Positions 36,340 through 45,101 of a stretch of 64,000 nt of DNA are shown piece after piece. The stretch is from the NCBI RefSeq assembly GCF_009720485.1, contig NZ_CP045245.1, positions 1,178,001-1,242,000 on the forward strand, read 5' to 3'. Under the pieces are notes generated by a model. The model saw only the letters and a program-made list of their open reading frames with translations. It was not told the DNA's origin and made no database searches. Within the stretch, counting starts at the first letter, position 1; the number at the start of each line of letters is the position of its first letter. This DNA is from Cellulomonas sp. JZ18 (GTDB lineage Bacteria > Actinomycetota > Actinomycetes > Actinomycetales > Cellulomonadaceae). Position numbers and translations under genes: made by a program.

Positions 36340-37620
36340 GTGCACCCCGACGACGCCGCGCCGGAGACCGCCCACCACCGCCACGTCGCTCCCGCGTCGC
36401 GCCCGCGGCGCGGCGCGGGCGAGCGGCCGCGCGCCGGGGCGTGGCTCGTGCTCGTCGTGCTCGCCGTCGCCGTGGCCGCCGCCGCCGGCATCGCGCTCAC
36501 GTGGCCGACCGGCCCGCGCCAGGCGCAGGACCCGACCGAGGCGGGTGCGGTCGACTTCGTCACGGGCCGCGTCGTCGAGAGCCGCTGGGCCACCTGCGAG
36601 GGGACGGTCGAGGACGTCGAGCCGGACGGCACCGTGCCGGACGACGTGCGCTGCCTGCGCGTCACCGCCCAGGTCCCCGACGGCGGTGCGGACGGGACCG
36701 TCGAGGTCGTCGCGACCGCCGGCCTCGCGCCCGCGGACGTGCCGGAGGGCACCCGGGTGGTCCTCGAGCGGTACCCGGCCGCCGACGGGCAGCCCGAGGT
36801 CTGGGCGTGGGGCGACTTCGCCCGCGGGGTCCCGCTGCTCGCGTTGGCGGTGGTGTTCGCGCTGCTCACCGTGCTCGTGGCCGGGGTGCGCGGGCTGCGT
36901 GCGCTCGTCGGGCTGGTCCTGGCGTTCGCCGTGCTCGGCGGCTACCTGCTGCCCGCCGTGGTGGCGGGGGAGAACGCGCTCGTCGTGGCGCTGTGCGCGT
37001 CGGCGGCGATCGTCGTCACCGTCCTGTACCTCGCGCACGGGGTGTCGCTGCGCACGACGACGGCGCTCGTCGGGACCCTCGCGGGGCTCGCGCTCGTCAC
37101 GGCCCTCGGTGTCGCCGGGGCGGCGCTCGCGCACCTGCAGCCCGTCACGAGCGAGGACACGTTCCAGCTGTCGCGCCTGCTCGGCGACGACGGACTGGAC
37201 GTCCTGCGCGGCGTGTTCCTGTGCGGGGTCGTGCTGGCGGGCCTCGGCGTGCTCAACGACGTCACGATCACGCAGGCCTCCGCGGTGTGGGAGCTGCGCG
37301 CCGCGGACCCCACGGCCGGGGTGCGCCAGCTGTTCGCGCGCGGCATGCGGATCGGCCGCGACCACATCGCGTCGACGGTCTACACGATCGCGTTCGCCTA
37401 CGCGGGGGCGTCCCTGCCCGTCCTGCTGCTGCTGGAGGTCTACAGCCAGCCCCTGGCCCGCACGCTGACGAGCGGGGCGTTCGCCGAGGAGATCGTCCGG
37501 ACGCTGGCGGGGTCCATCGGGCTCGTGCTCGCCATCCCGCTGACGACGGCGATCGCGGCCGTGGTGGCCGGCGGGACGCCGCACGCGGAGGTGGCCGCCG
37601 ACCGGGGCCACGTGCACTGA
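36340..37620 (+). CDS. YibE/F family integral membrane protein
   Basis: The protein has 426 residues from the GTG at 36340. An Arg-rich N-terminus precedes a first membrane helix (WLVLVVLAVAVAAAAGIAL). An extracytoplasmic domain of about 120 residues follows (FVTGRVVESRWATCEGTVED). Then come seven or so helices with family sequences such as LGGYLLPAVVAGENALVVAL, GLGVLNDVTITQASAVWEL and GRDHIASTVYTIAFAYAGAS. YibE/F proteins are conserved in Firmicutes and Actinobacteria, and their function is unknown. CAGGAT six bases before the start codon may be a leaderless -10. Confidence 0.9.
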   Translation: MHPDDAAPETAHHRHVAPASRPRRGAGERPRAGAWLVLVVLAVAVAAAAGIALTWPTGPRQAQDPTEAGAVDFVTGRVVESRWATCEGTVEDVEPDGTVPDDVRCLRVTAQVPDGGADGTVEVVATAGLAPADVPEGTRVVLERYPAADGQPEVWAWGDFARGVPLLALAVVFALLTVLVAGVRGLRALVGLVLAFAVLGGYLLPAVVAGENALVVALCASAAIVVTVLYLAHGVSLRTTTALVGTLAGLALVTALGVAGAALAHLQPVTSEDTFQLSRLLGDDGLDVLRGVFLCGVVLAGLGVLNDVTITQASAVWELRAADPTAGVRQLFARGMRIGRDHIASTVYTIAFAYAGASLPVLLLLEVYSQPLARTLTSGAFAEEIVRTLAGSIGLVLAIPLTTAIAAVVAGGTPHAEVAADRGHVH

Positions 37621-37668
37621 CCCGTCACGTGCACTGCGCCGTGGCGGTGCGCGGCACGCCGGCCGGGC

Positions 37669-38072
37669 TCAGCGCGCGGTGCCCCCGCGCACGCGGCGCA
37701 CACGCCGACGAAGTCGACGGAGTGCTCGAGCTCGGTGAACCCGTGCTCGGCGGCGAGCGCGGCGGCGAGCTCCTCGAGCTGGGGGGCGTCGACGTCGACC
37801 GTCCGGCCGCACGTGCGGCACACGAGGTGGTGGTGGTGCTCGGCCGCCGGTGCGCAGCGCAGGTACGTGTGCTCCCCGGACGGGTTGAGGAGCACCTCCA
37901 CGTCGCCGGCCTCGGCCATCGCGTTCAGCGTGCGGTAGACGGTCGCGAGCGCGATGTCGTCGCCGCGCTGCTGCAGCGCCAGGTGGATCTGCTTGGCGCT
38001 GCGGAACTCGCCCAGGTCGTCCAGCAGCCCGGCGATCGCCGTCCGCTGCCGGGTGACGCGCTGACCGATCAT
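37669..38072 (-). CDS. Fur-family metal-responsive repressor
   Basis: The secure part is VTRQRTAIAGLLDDLGEFRS, the winged-helix LALQQRGDDIALATVYRTLN, the metal site HHHHLVCRTCGRTVDVD and the second CxxC in VGVCAAC. Read as given, the frame runs on into the yibE/F gene by 180 bp. Restoring one base in the CCCCC at 37682-37686 ends it at 37669 as ACAGGTAR and gives 134 residues, the normal size. The two CxxC pairs form the structural zinc site. It could be a Zur (zinc) or Fur (iron) type. A dyad lies in its promoter region, and thyX is divergent. Confidence 0.88.
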
Positions 38073-38112
38073 GTCCCTGCCCTCCGCGCCGCGGGACGGT
38101 CCCACGGTCCTG

Positions 38113-38140
38113 TTCTCAACGCCACCACCGTAGTTGAGAA
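38113..38140. promoter_or_regulatory. Dyad operator, likely for the adjacent Fur-family repressor
   Basis: TTCTCAA (38113-38119) and TTGAGAA (38134-38140) form a perfect inverted repeat with a 14-bp spacer. It is 41 bp upstream of the regulator's ATG and among the few AT-rich bases in the region. The regulator, and perhaps thyX, may be controlled from it. Confidence 0.5.
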
Positions 38141-38305
38141 TTCCTCGCGGGTCGGTGGACGTGCCCGCCACGGTCCGGGGCGTGCCGCGGGGGTGCGCGG
38201 GAGGGGCGCCGTCCCGGCGGTACGCTCGCACGCGGCACCCGCCGGCCGGTCCGCGGGTGCGGACGTGTGCGCGGTGCACGCGCGTGAGCCCGGGAGGACG
38301 CACGG

Positions 38306-39049
38306 ATGACGGTCGCCGACGAGGTCCCGCAGGAGCAGCCGACGTACCGCGGCGACGTCACCGTCGAGCTGGTGCGGCACGCCGCGCGGGACGCCGACGT
38401 CCTGTTCGCGGCACGCGTGTCGACGGCCGGCGAGGCGACGCTGGAGAACATCGACGCGGACGCCTCGCGCTCGAAGGGCCTCATCAACTACCTGATGCGG
38501 GACCGGCACGGCACGCCGTTCGAGCACAACTCCATGACGTTCTTCGTCAGCGCGCCGATCTTCGTCTTCCGCGAGTTCCACCGCCACCGCGTCGGCTTCT
38601 CCTACAACGAGGAGAGCGGGCGCTACCGCGAGCTGAAGCCCGTGTTCTACGTGCCGGGCGCGGACCGCAAGCTGGTCCAGCGCGGCAAGCCGGGCCGGTA
38701 CGAGTTCTTCGAGGGCAGCGACGAGCAGCACGCGGTCGTCGACGCCGCGATGCGGGGCGCGTACGAGCACGCGTACACGGCCTACCAGGACATGCTCGCC
38801 GCCGGCGTGGCGCGCGAGGTCGCCCGCGCGGTGCTGCCGGTCGGCCTGTTCTCGTCGATGTACGCCACGTGCAACGCGCGCTCGCTCATGCACTTTCTCT
38901 CGCTGCGCACCAAGAGCGAGGACGCGAAGGTCCCCTCGTTCCCGCAGCGCGAGATCGAGATGGTCGCCGAGCAGATGGAGGCGGCGTGGGCGCAGCTCAT
39001 GCCGCTCACGCACGCGGCGTTCGTCGAGCACGGGCGCGTCGCCCCCTGA
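38306..39049 (+). CDS. thyX: FAD-dependent thymidylate synthase
   Basis: The protein has 247 residues. The ThyX signature is in EFHRHRVGFSYNEESGRYRE, where RHR and the Ser and Arg residues bind dUMP and flavin. LPVGLFSSMYATCNARSLMHFLSLR is the second conserved block, read in parts, with the His and Arg of the active site. It methylates dUMP to dTMP using methylenetetrahydrofolate and NADPH and works as a tetramer. The length is normal. The ATG follows GGGAGGACGCACGG. It is divergent from the Fur-family gene. Confidence 0.95.
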   Translation: MTVADEVPQEQPTYRGDVTVELVRHAARDADVLFAARVSTAGEATLENIDADASRSKGLINYLMRDRHGTPFEHNSMTFFVSAPIFVFREFHRHRVGFSYNEESGRYRELKPVFYVPGADRKLVQRGKPGRYEFFEGSDEQHAVVDAAMRGAYEHAYTAYQDMLAAGVAREVARAVLPVGLFSSMYATCNARSLMHFLSLRTKSEDAKVPSFPQREIEMVAEQMEAAWAQLMPLTHAAFVEHGRVAP

Positions 39050-39054
39050 CACGC

Positions 39055-39097
39055 CCGACGGCCGGCCGCCGCCCGCGGGCGTGCGACCGGCCGTCGG
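39055..39097. terminator. Nested hairpin terminator after thyX
   Basis: Arms CCGACGGCCGG (39055-39065) and CCGGCCGTCGG (39087-39097) pair perfectly. An inner palindrome CGCCCGCGGGCG sits at 39070-39081. The hairpin lies between convergent stops at 39049 and 39116. Confidence 0.65.
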
Positions 39098-39115
39098 CTC
39101 GCGCGGGTCGGCCCG

Positions 39116-39939
39116 TCAGTCGCCCAGCTCGGAGCGCTCGGCCTTCTCACCCGTCGGCTTCGTGAACGCGCTGTGCACCTTCGCCTTCGCGGCGTCGGGC
39201 AGCACCGCGGCCATGGCCGACTGCATGCGCGCCTTGACGGTGTGCACCTCGACCTTGTCCTTGCCGTCGAGCAGGCCCTCGACCCCTGGCGGGCGATGTC
39301 CGCGGGGTCGTCCTTGCTGCCCTGGCCAACGACGGTCTCGACCATGTCGGCGCGCTCGAAGAAGTCGGTGTCCGTGGGCCCGGGCATGAGCGCGGTCACC
39401 GTGACCCCCGTGTCCTTGAGCTCGTGGCGGATGGCCTCCGCGAAGGACGTGAGGAACGACTTGCTCGCGGCGTACGTCGCGTAGCCGGGGCCGGGCATGA
39501 GGCCGGCGACGGACGACGTGATGAGCAGCCGCCCGGCGCCGCGCTGCACCATCGCGGGGACGACGGCCTTCGCCAGGCGCAGGTTCGCGACGATGTTGAG
39601 CTGGACGGTCGCGAGGTCGTTCTCGAGCGGGATCTCGACGAACGCGCCGCCGTCGCCGCGACCCGCGTTGAGCGCGGCCACGTCGAGCGGGCGCCCGACG
39701 GCCGCGACCTCGTCGAGGAGCGTCTGCACGCCCTCGACGGTCGTGAGGTCGGCCTGGACCGCGCGGACCGCGGTGCCGATCTGGGCGAGGCCGTCCGCGG
39801 CGAGCGTCAGCTCGGGGTTCTCGGCCGTGATGAGCAGGTCGAAGCCGCGCTCGGCGAGCTCGCGGGCCAGCTCGAGGCCGATCCCGCTGGACGCGCCGGT
39901 GACGAGCGCGAGCGGACGGACGGACAGGTCGTTCTCCAT
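39116..39939 (-). CDS. Short-chain dehydrogenase/reductase
   Basis: With one base restored in the CCCC at 39283-39286, the protein has 274 residues ending EKAERSELGD; the frame as given would run on under thyX. The cofactor motif is LVTGASSGIGLELARELAE (TGxxxGxG). NAG appears as LNAGRGDGG. The catalytic residues are the Ser in LITSSVAG and the YxxxK in YATYAASKSF. It follows a strong ribosome binding site (GGGAGGTGCTGCC). After residue 200, MPGPTDTDFFERADM places it among classical SDRs of unknown substrate. Confidence 0.87.
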
Positions 39940-40052
39940 GGCAGCACCTCCCGGTCGACTGCCCACGACGCTACGGGCGCCCCCGCCCCCGGCATCCCGG
40001 GACACCATCCGCCCGCTCCCACCCCGCCCGCCCCGACCACCGCCCCGCCCCT

Positions 40053-40140
40053 CCGCCGAGTTCGGCAGTTCGCTGCCGAGATCGGGGGCTGCGGGTCGCG
40101 AGCTCGCGACAGAAGTGCCGAACTCGGCGGCAGGGGAGCG
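40053..40140. repeat. 88-bp hairpin repeat, copy 1
   Basis: Terminal inverted arms CCGCCGAGTTCGGCA and TGCCGAACTCGGCGG (15 bp, perfect) enclose a 16-bp perfect palindrome GTCGCGAGCTCGCGAC. The last ten bases (CAGGGGAGCG) lie outside the arms. Copy 2 differs at one base (T here, C there). Confidence 0.9.
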
Positions 40141-40207
40141 GGACGCGCTGGTGCGGGTGCGTGGGGCAGCCCCTCCGGCCCACCGCCCCACCGGCCCCAC
40201 CGTCCGT

Positions 40208-40295
40208 CCGCCGAGTTCGGCAGCTCGCTGCCGAGATCGGGGGCTGCGGGTCGCGAGCTCGCGACAGAAGTGCCGAACTCGGCGGCAGGGGAGCG
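40208..40295. repeat. 88-bp hairpin repeat, copy 2
   Basis: This is the same 88 bases as 40053-40140 with one substitution, in the same orientation, 155 bp downstream. The 67 bp between the copies are not duplicated. Confidence 0.9.
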
Positions 40296-40373
40296 CAGAC
40301 GGGTCCGGGGCGGGTGGGTGGGGTCAGCGGGGTGGGTCGGGTGGTGCGACCCCGGCGGGCGGTGGGTGGTGGG

Positions 40374-41375
40374 TCAGCGGGGGCGGGTGGGTTCGGCCGT
40401 GGAGGCGCGGACGACGAGGTGCGTCGTCAGCGTGACCTCGGCGTCGTCCGGGAGCGGGGCGCCGGGCGTGCGCGCGGCGGCGACGAGGCGCAGGAGCAGA
40501 TCCACGGCGGCGGCACCCGCGCGGCGCTGCGGCACGTCGACGGTCGTCAGCGTCGGGTGCGCCATCGTGGCGACCGTGTCGTCGTGGCCGACGACGCTGA
40601 GGTCCTCGGGCACGCGGACGCCGCGCGCGGTCGCGCGGCCGAGCAGGCCGACCGCGACGAGGTCGTTGTAGGCGAGGACGGCGGTCGCGCCGTCGGCCAG
40701 CACGAGGTCCGCCGCCTGGACGCCACCGGCAACGGTGGGGGCGACCGGCGGGAAGCGGACCACCTCGACGCCGCCGTCCGCGGTCGCTGCCGCCAGGCCC
40801 ACGTCGCGCTGCTCACCCGCCCACGACCCGGGGGAGCCCGGGACGTAGGCGATGCGGCGGTGCCCGAGCGCCCGCAGGTGCTCGACGGCCTGGCGCGTCC
40901 CGTCGGCGAGGTCCGCGACCACCGAGGCCAGCCCCGGGACGCGCCGGTGCAGCAGCACCGTCGCCCGGGCGTCGGCGACGTCGACCAGCTGCGCGTCGGT
41001 GGCCCTCGGGGAGCACAGCAGGAGCCCGTCGGTGCTGCGACGCAGCGACGCGACCGCCTCGACCTCCAGGCCGGCCTCCTCGTCGGCGTCGGCGACGAAC
41101 ACCGGCAGGTCGGCCGCGCGGGCGCGCGCCGCGACGCCCTTGGCCACGTCCGCGAAGAACGGGTTGGTCAGGTCGGGGACGACGAGGCCGAGCGCGCCGG
41201 CCCGGCCGGTGATGAGCCCGCGGGCGGCGCGGTTCGGCCGGTAGCCGAGCCGCTCGGCGGCCGCCCGCACGCTCGCGCGCGTCACGGCGCTGACGGTGCC
41301 GCCGGTCAGGGCGCGCGACGCGGTCGCGGCCGAGACGCCGGCCTCCCGGGCGACGTCGTGCAGCGTCGTGGGCAC
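40374..41375 (-). CDS. LacI-family transcriptional regulator
   Basis: The protein has 333 residues. The N-terminal DNA-binding domain reads TLHDVAREAGVSAATASRAL with the hinge RLGYRPNRAARGL. The effector domain resembles periplasmic sugar-binding proteins (LGLVVPDLTNPFFADVAKG, STDGLLLCSPRATDAQLVD). It starts ten bases after the stop of the UxaA-like gene on the same strand, so the two form an operon. The perfect palindrome at 43059-43072 upstream of that operon is its probable operator. The effector is likely a sugar acid (inference from context). Confidence 0.9.
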   Translation of the reverse strand: MPTTLHDVAREAGVSAATASRALTGGTVSAVTRASVRAAAERLGYRPNRAARGLITGRAGALGLVVPDLTNPFFADVAKGVAARARAADLPVFVADADEEAGLEVEAVASLRRSTDGLLLCSPRATDAQLVDVADARATVLLHRRVPGLASVVADLADGTRQAVEHLRALGHRRIAYVPGSPGSWAGEQRDVGLAAATADGGVEVVRFPPVAPTVAGGVQAADLVLADGATAVLAYNDLVAVGLLGRATARGVRVPEDLSVVGHDDTVATMAHPTLTTVDVPQRRAGAAAVDLLLRLVAAARTPGAPLPDDAEVTLTTHLVVRASTAEPTRPR

Positions 41376-41385
41376 GTCGCCCCGC

Positions 41386-43002
41386 TCAGGTGACCGCGCC
41401 GAGCTGCCACGGCACGAACTCGTCGCGTCCGAGGTCGAGCTCCTCGCTCACGGTCGTGCGCCCGGACGCCACGGCGAGCACGAGGTCGAGGATCTCCTCG
41501 CCGACCTCGTCGATCGTCGCGGTGCCCGTGACGATGCGGCCGGCGTCGAGGTCCATGTCCTCGCGCATGCGCTCGTACATCTCGGTGTTCGTGGCGATCT
41601 TCACGCACGGTGCGGGCTTGGTCCCGAGCACCGACCCGCGGCCGGTGGTGAAGCAGACGACCGTGGCGCCGCCCGCGACGAGCCCGGTCACCGAGACGGG
41701 GTCGTAGCCCGGGGTGTCCATGAACGTGAAGCCGCGGTCGGTGATCGGCTCCGCGTACTCGTACACCGCGGTCAGCTCCGCGGTGCCGCCCTTGGCGACC
41801 GCGCCGAGCGACTTCTCGAGGATCGTCGTCAGCCCGCCTGCCTTGTTGCCGGGGGACGGGTTGTTGTCCAGCGTGCCGCCACCGCGCGTCATGTACTCCT
41901 GCCACCAGTCGATGCGGTCGAGCAGCCGCCGCCCGACGGCCTCGCTGACGGCGCGGCGGGTCAGCAGGTGCTCGGCGCCGAAGACCTCGGGCGTCTCGGC
42001 CAGCACCGTGGTGCCGCCCTGGGCGACGAGCAGGTCCGACGCCCGGCCCAGCGCGGGGTTGGCGGTGATGCCCGAGTAGCCGTCCGAGCCGCCGCAGTTG
42101 AGGCCGAGGACGAGCTCGGACGCGGGCACGGTCTCGCGCCGGCGGGTCTCGAGCTCGTCGAGCATGCCCCGGACGACCGCGGCGCCCGCGCGGACGGTGG
42201 CGCGCACGCCGCCCTCGTCCTGGATCGTCATGTGCTCCACGAGCGTGTCGGGGGACGCGGGCAGGTCCGCCAGCAGCCCCTGCACGGCGAGCATCTCGCA
42301 GCCCAGGCCGAGCACGAGCAGGCCGGTGACGTTGGGGTGGGACGCGTACCCGCGCAGCGTGCGGCGCAGCACCTGCCCGCCCTCGGACGTGGGGACCAGC
42401 CCGCACCCCGAGTCGTGCGTGAGGGCGACGACGCCGTCGACGTGCGGCCAGGCCTCCATGACCGGCCCGCGGAACTGGTCGGCGATCATGCGGGCCGTCG
42501 ACGCAGAGCAGTTCACGGAGGTGACGATGCCGACGTAGCTGCGCGTGCCGACGCGGCCGTCGGCGCGCCGGAATCCCTCGAACGTGCGCGACGTGGCGGC
42601 GGGCGGCACGGCGACCCGCGCCGTGCCGAACTCGTACGCGTGCGCGACCGCGTCCATGCCGAGGTTGTGCGCGTGCACGTGCTCGCCGGCCCGCACGGGC
42701 GCGGTGGTGCGCCCGATCACCTGGCCGTACTTGTGCACGCGCGCACCGACGGGCAGGTCGCGCACGGCGACCTTGTGCCCGCGCGGGACGTCCGTCGGCA
42801 CCGTGACGGGCGCGTCCGGCGCCGACGGCAGGGCGAGCGACGTGCCCGCGGCGACGTCGCGGGTCGTGACCGCGACGTCGTCGTCGGCGGCGAGCAGCAG
42901 CGCGACGTGCGCGAGCGGCACGGGGTGCGGGTCGGGGCGCAGGTCGGGGCCCGCGGGGGTGGCGGTGGTGCGGGCGGGGCCCTCGGCGGGGGTGGTGGTC
43001 AC
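41386..43002 (-). CDS. UxaA-family dehydratase (altronate/galactarate type)
   Basis: The protein has 538 residues from the GTG at 43002. A short SAF-like N-terminal domain (about residues 30-130; VPRGHKVAVRDLPVGARVHK) is fused to the catalytic domain, as in full-length altronate dehydratases. Conserved stretches are GTRSYVGIVTSVNCSAST, LTHDSGCGL, LVLGLGCE, LGLNCGGSDGYSGITANPAL, GGTTVLAETPEVFGAE, NPSPGNKAGGLTTILEKS and CFTTGRGSVLG. These enzymes dehydrate hexonates or hexarates using Fe2+. The cotranscribed LacI regulator and divergent ThuA-like gene support sugar-acid catabolism. Confidence 0.9.
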   Translation of the reverse strand: MTTTPAEGPARTTATPAGPDLRPDPHPVPLAHVALLLAADDDVAVTTRDVAAGTSLALPSAPDAPVTVPTDVPRGHKVAVRDLPVGARVHKYGQVIGRTTAPVRAGEHVHAHNLGMDAVAHAYEFGTARVAVPPAATSRTFEGFRRADGRVGTRSYVGIVTSVNCSASTARMIADQFRGPVMEAWPHVDGVVALTHDSGCGLVPTSEGGQVLRRTLRGYASHPNVTGLLVLGLGCEMLAVQGLLADLPASPDTLVEHMTIQDEGGVRATVRAGAAVVRGMLDELETRRRETVPASELVLGLNCGGSDGYSGITANPALGRASDLLVAQGGTTVLAETPEVFGAEHLLTRRAVSEAVGRRLLDRIDWWQEYMTRGGGTLDNNPSPGNKAGGLTTILEKSLGAVAKGGTAELTAVYEYAEPITDRGFTFMDTPGYDPVSVTGLVAGGATVVCFTTGRGSVLGTKPAPCVKIATNTEMYERMREDMDLDAGRIVTGTATIDEVGEEILDLVLAVASGRTTVSEELDLGRDEFVPWQLGAVT

Positions 43003-43058
43003 GACGCTCCGTCGGGTCGGGGGACCGGTCCGTCGTCGGTGGAACGACGGTGGAACAC

Positions 43059-43072
43059 TGCAAACGTTTGCA
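43059..43072. promoter_or_regulatory. LacI-type palindromic operator
   Basis: TGCAAACGTTTGCA is a perfect 14-bp palindrome with the central CG typical of LacI/GalR-family sites. It lies 56 bp upstream of the UxaA-like start and 95 bp upstream of the divergent ThuA-like start. Confidence 0.75.
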
Positions 43073-43167
43073 CCGATCCTCGCACCGCGGACCGGCGATG
43101 TCGAGGCCGGTGCCCACGGTCCGGTCGGGGGTGCCCCGCCGGGTGCCGCGACGGGCAGACTGCCCGC

Positions 43168-43889
43168 GTGCGCCACGCCTCCGCCGCCCCGCCCCCGTCC
43201 GACGCGCCCTCGTCCTGGTCGGGCGCGGCCGCTACGAGGACCCGTGGCACGACGGGGCCGCCACCGCCGGCGTGCTCCAGCCGCTGCTCGCCGACGACGG
43301 CTGGGACGTGCGCGTGCACGGAACGTTCCCGGACCTGCTCGCCGAGGACGGCCTCGTGGCCGCGACCCTCGGCCGGCCCGACCTCGTGGTCGTCGCGGCG
43401 GGCAACGGGCGCAGCGACGCCGACTTCGACGGGACCGACGAGGACTGGGCCGGCTTCCACGCCGCACTCGCCGGGCTCGTGCGCGACGGCGTGCCGCTGC
43501 TCGCGCTGCACGCGAGCGCCAACGCCTTCCACGACGCCCCGGGGTGGTCGCGCACGATCGGCGGCCGCTGGGTCGACGGCACGTCCTGGCACCCGCCCAT
43601 CGGCACGGCGCGGTTCGACGTCGCGGACGGCGAGCACCCGGTGACCGCCGGCCTCGCCGGCGTCGAGGCGTTCGACGAGCGGTACTGCGACCTCGTCGTC
43701 GACCCGGGCGCACGCGTGCTGCTCACCACCCGGCACGAGGGCCGCGACCACCCCGTCGTGTGGGTCGCGCCGGGCCCCGGACGCGTGCTCTACGACGCAC
43801 TCGGCCACGACGTGCGGTCCTGGCAGAGCCCGTCGCGGCGCGCCCTCGTGCGTCGCGAGGTCGCGTGGCTCGCCTCCGGCGCCGCGTGA
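43168..43889 (+). CDS. ThuA-like domain protein
   Basis: Restoring one base in the CCCCC at 43192-43196 joins the GTG at 43168 (RHASAAPPP) to the domain and gives 240 residues. The class I glutamine amidotransferase-like fold is visible as VRRALVLVGRGRYEDPWHD, LVVVAAGNG, VPLLALHASANAFHDAPGW and HPVVWVAPGPGRVLYDALGH. ThuA proteins are linked to trehalose and other disaccharide or sugar-acid utilisation, but the reaction is unclear. It shares a promoter region and operator with the UxaA-LacI operon. CAGACT six bases before the GTG suggests a leaderless message. Confidence 0.82.
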
Positions 43890-43990
43890 CGCGCGCCGTC
43901 GTCCGCGCCCGGCGGCGGCCGGCGCCACTGGCTGCTGCCGATACGTCTCACCCCGGTCGTTGGGCGCGTGACCAGGTTATGCGCGATGAT

Positions 43991-44010
43991 CGGCACGGAA
44001 ACGGCACGAA
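43991..44010. promoter_or_regulatory. Direct repeat upstream of tandem LacI genes
   Basis: CGGCACGGAA (43991-44000) and ACGGCACGAA (44001-44010) are near-identical half-sites in the 175-bp gap before the first LacI gene. A protein-binding role is only suggested by position. Confidence 0.25.
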
Positions 44011-44064
44011 AGCACCCACACGGGTGCACACTGGTCCCGCCGCCGCGCACACCAGGGGAGATGC

Positions 44065-45057
44065 ATGCCCGCCCGACGCGTGACCTCCAAGGACGTCGCC
44101 CGCCGTGCCGGCGTGTCGCAGAGCACCGTGAGCTACGTGCTGAACGACGCGCCCAACCAGTCGATCAGCCGCGCGACGCGCGAGCGGGTGCGCCAGGCCG
44201 CCGAGGAGCTCGGCTACGCGCCGTCCGCCGCCGCGCGCGCCCTGCGCCGCGGCTCCACGGACACCGTCCTCGCGGTGCTGCCCGACGCGCCGGTCGGCGG
44301 GGCGCTCATCGCCCTCGTGCGGGGCATGAGCGACATGCTCGAGCCGCACGGCCACACGGTCGTGTCGCGGCGCCAGCGCGACACGAGCAGCCTGCGTCAG
44401 CTCTGGCAGGAGCTGATGCCCGCGGCGATCGCGAACCTCGCCGCCTTCCCGCCCGCGGAGGAGGCCGCCATGGAGGCGGCCGGGATCCCCGTGGTCGGGG
44501 TGTCGCTCGAGGGCGGCTCGGGCCGCACGGTGCGCGTGCCGCAGGACCTGATCGGGCGCACGCAGGCCGAGCACCTGGTGCGCACGGGGCGCACCCGGCT
44601 CGCCTTCGCGGCGCCCACCGACCCGCACCTGCAGGCGTTCGCCCAGGGCCGGCTGACCGGCGTCCGCCAGACGTGCGAGGCGCTCGGGCTGCCCGAGCCG
44701 GTCGTCGTGGACGTGCCGCTCCACGCCGACGCCGCCGGCCGCGCCGTGCGGCGCATGCGCGAGCGGGAGGACCCGGTCACGGGCATCTGCGCGTACAACG
44801 ACGAGGTCGCGCTCGCGGTGCTCGCCGGCCTGCGCGAGACGGGTGTCGCCGTCCCCGCGGAGGTCGCCGTCGTCGGGGTCGACAACCTCGTCGCCGGCCG
44901 GCTCGCGGCACCGCCGCTGACGACCGTCGACATCCGGCCGGAGGAGGTCGGCTCGACCATCGGCCGGCACGTGCTGCGCCGCCTCAAACCGGGACTCGGC
45001 CTCCCGGAGCCCGACGACGAGCCGTCGATCGAGCTCGTGGTCCGGGCCAGCAGCTGA
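44065..45057 (+). CDS. LacI-family transcriptional regulator, first of a tandem pair
   Basis: The protein has 330 residues from an ATG after CAGGGGAGATGC. The DNA-binding region is VTSKDVARRAGVSQSTVSYV with hinge ELGYAPSAAARALRRGSTDT. The effector domain follows (ITGICAYNDEVALAVLAGL-like, VAVVGVDNLVAGRLAAPPLT). It closely resembles the next gene along its whole length, sharing the end GLPEPDDEPSI. No enzyme or transporter gene lies next to the pair, so the regulated pathway is not evident. Confidence 0.9.
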   Translation: MPARRVTSKDVARRAGVSQSTVSYVLNDAPNQSISRATRERVRQAAEELGYAPSAAARALRRGSTDTVLAVLPDAPVGGALIALVRGMSDMLEPHGHTVVSRRQRDTSSLRQLWQELMPAAIANLAAFPPAEEAAMEAAGIPVVGVSLEGGSGRTVRVPQDLIGRTQAEHLVRTGRTRLAFAAPTDPHLQAFAQGRLTGVRQTCEALGLPEPVVVDVPLHADAAGRAVRRMREREDPVTGICAYNDEVALAVLAGLRETGVAVPAEVAVVGVDNLVAGRLAAPPLTTVDIRPEEVGSTIGRHVLRRLKPGLGLPEPDDEPSIELVVRASS

Positions 45058-45101
45058 CCGCGACCCGGCACGGTCGCGGCACCCACGACGGGAGGACGGC
45101 G

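Larger units (their letters stand above)
39940..40373. other. Gene-free stretch holding two 88-bp hairpin repeats
   Basis: No credible coding region is visible across 434 bp. Pyrimidine-rich sequence at 39980-40050 and purine-rich sequence at 40296-40373 flank the two repeat copies. CGTAGCGTCG on the minus strand near 39970 could be the -10 of the SDR gene promoter. Confidence 0.7.

Noticed and set aside
37440..38072. A long Fur-family protein overlapping yibE/F
   Set aside because: The extra 70 residues are antisense to a clear membrane protein; a one-base repair gives the normal length.
39971..40435. Coding frames across the two 88-bp repeats
   Set aside because: They only translate the repeat in several frames (NSAAGER-like peptides) and have no start or codon pattern of real genes.
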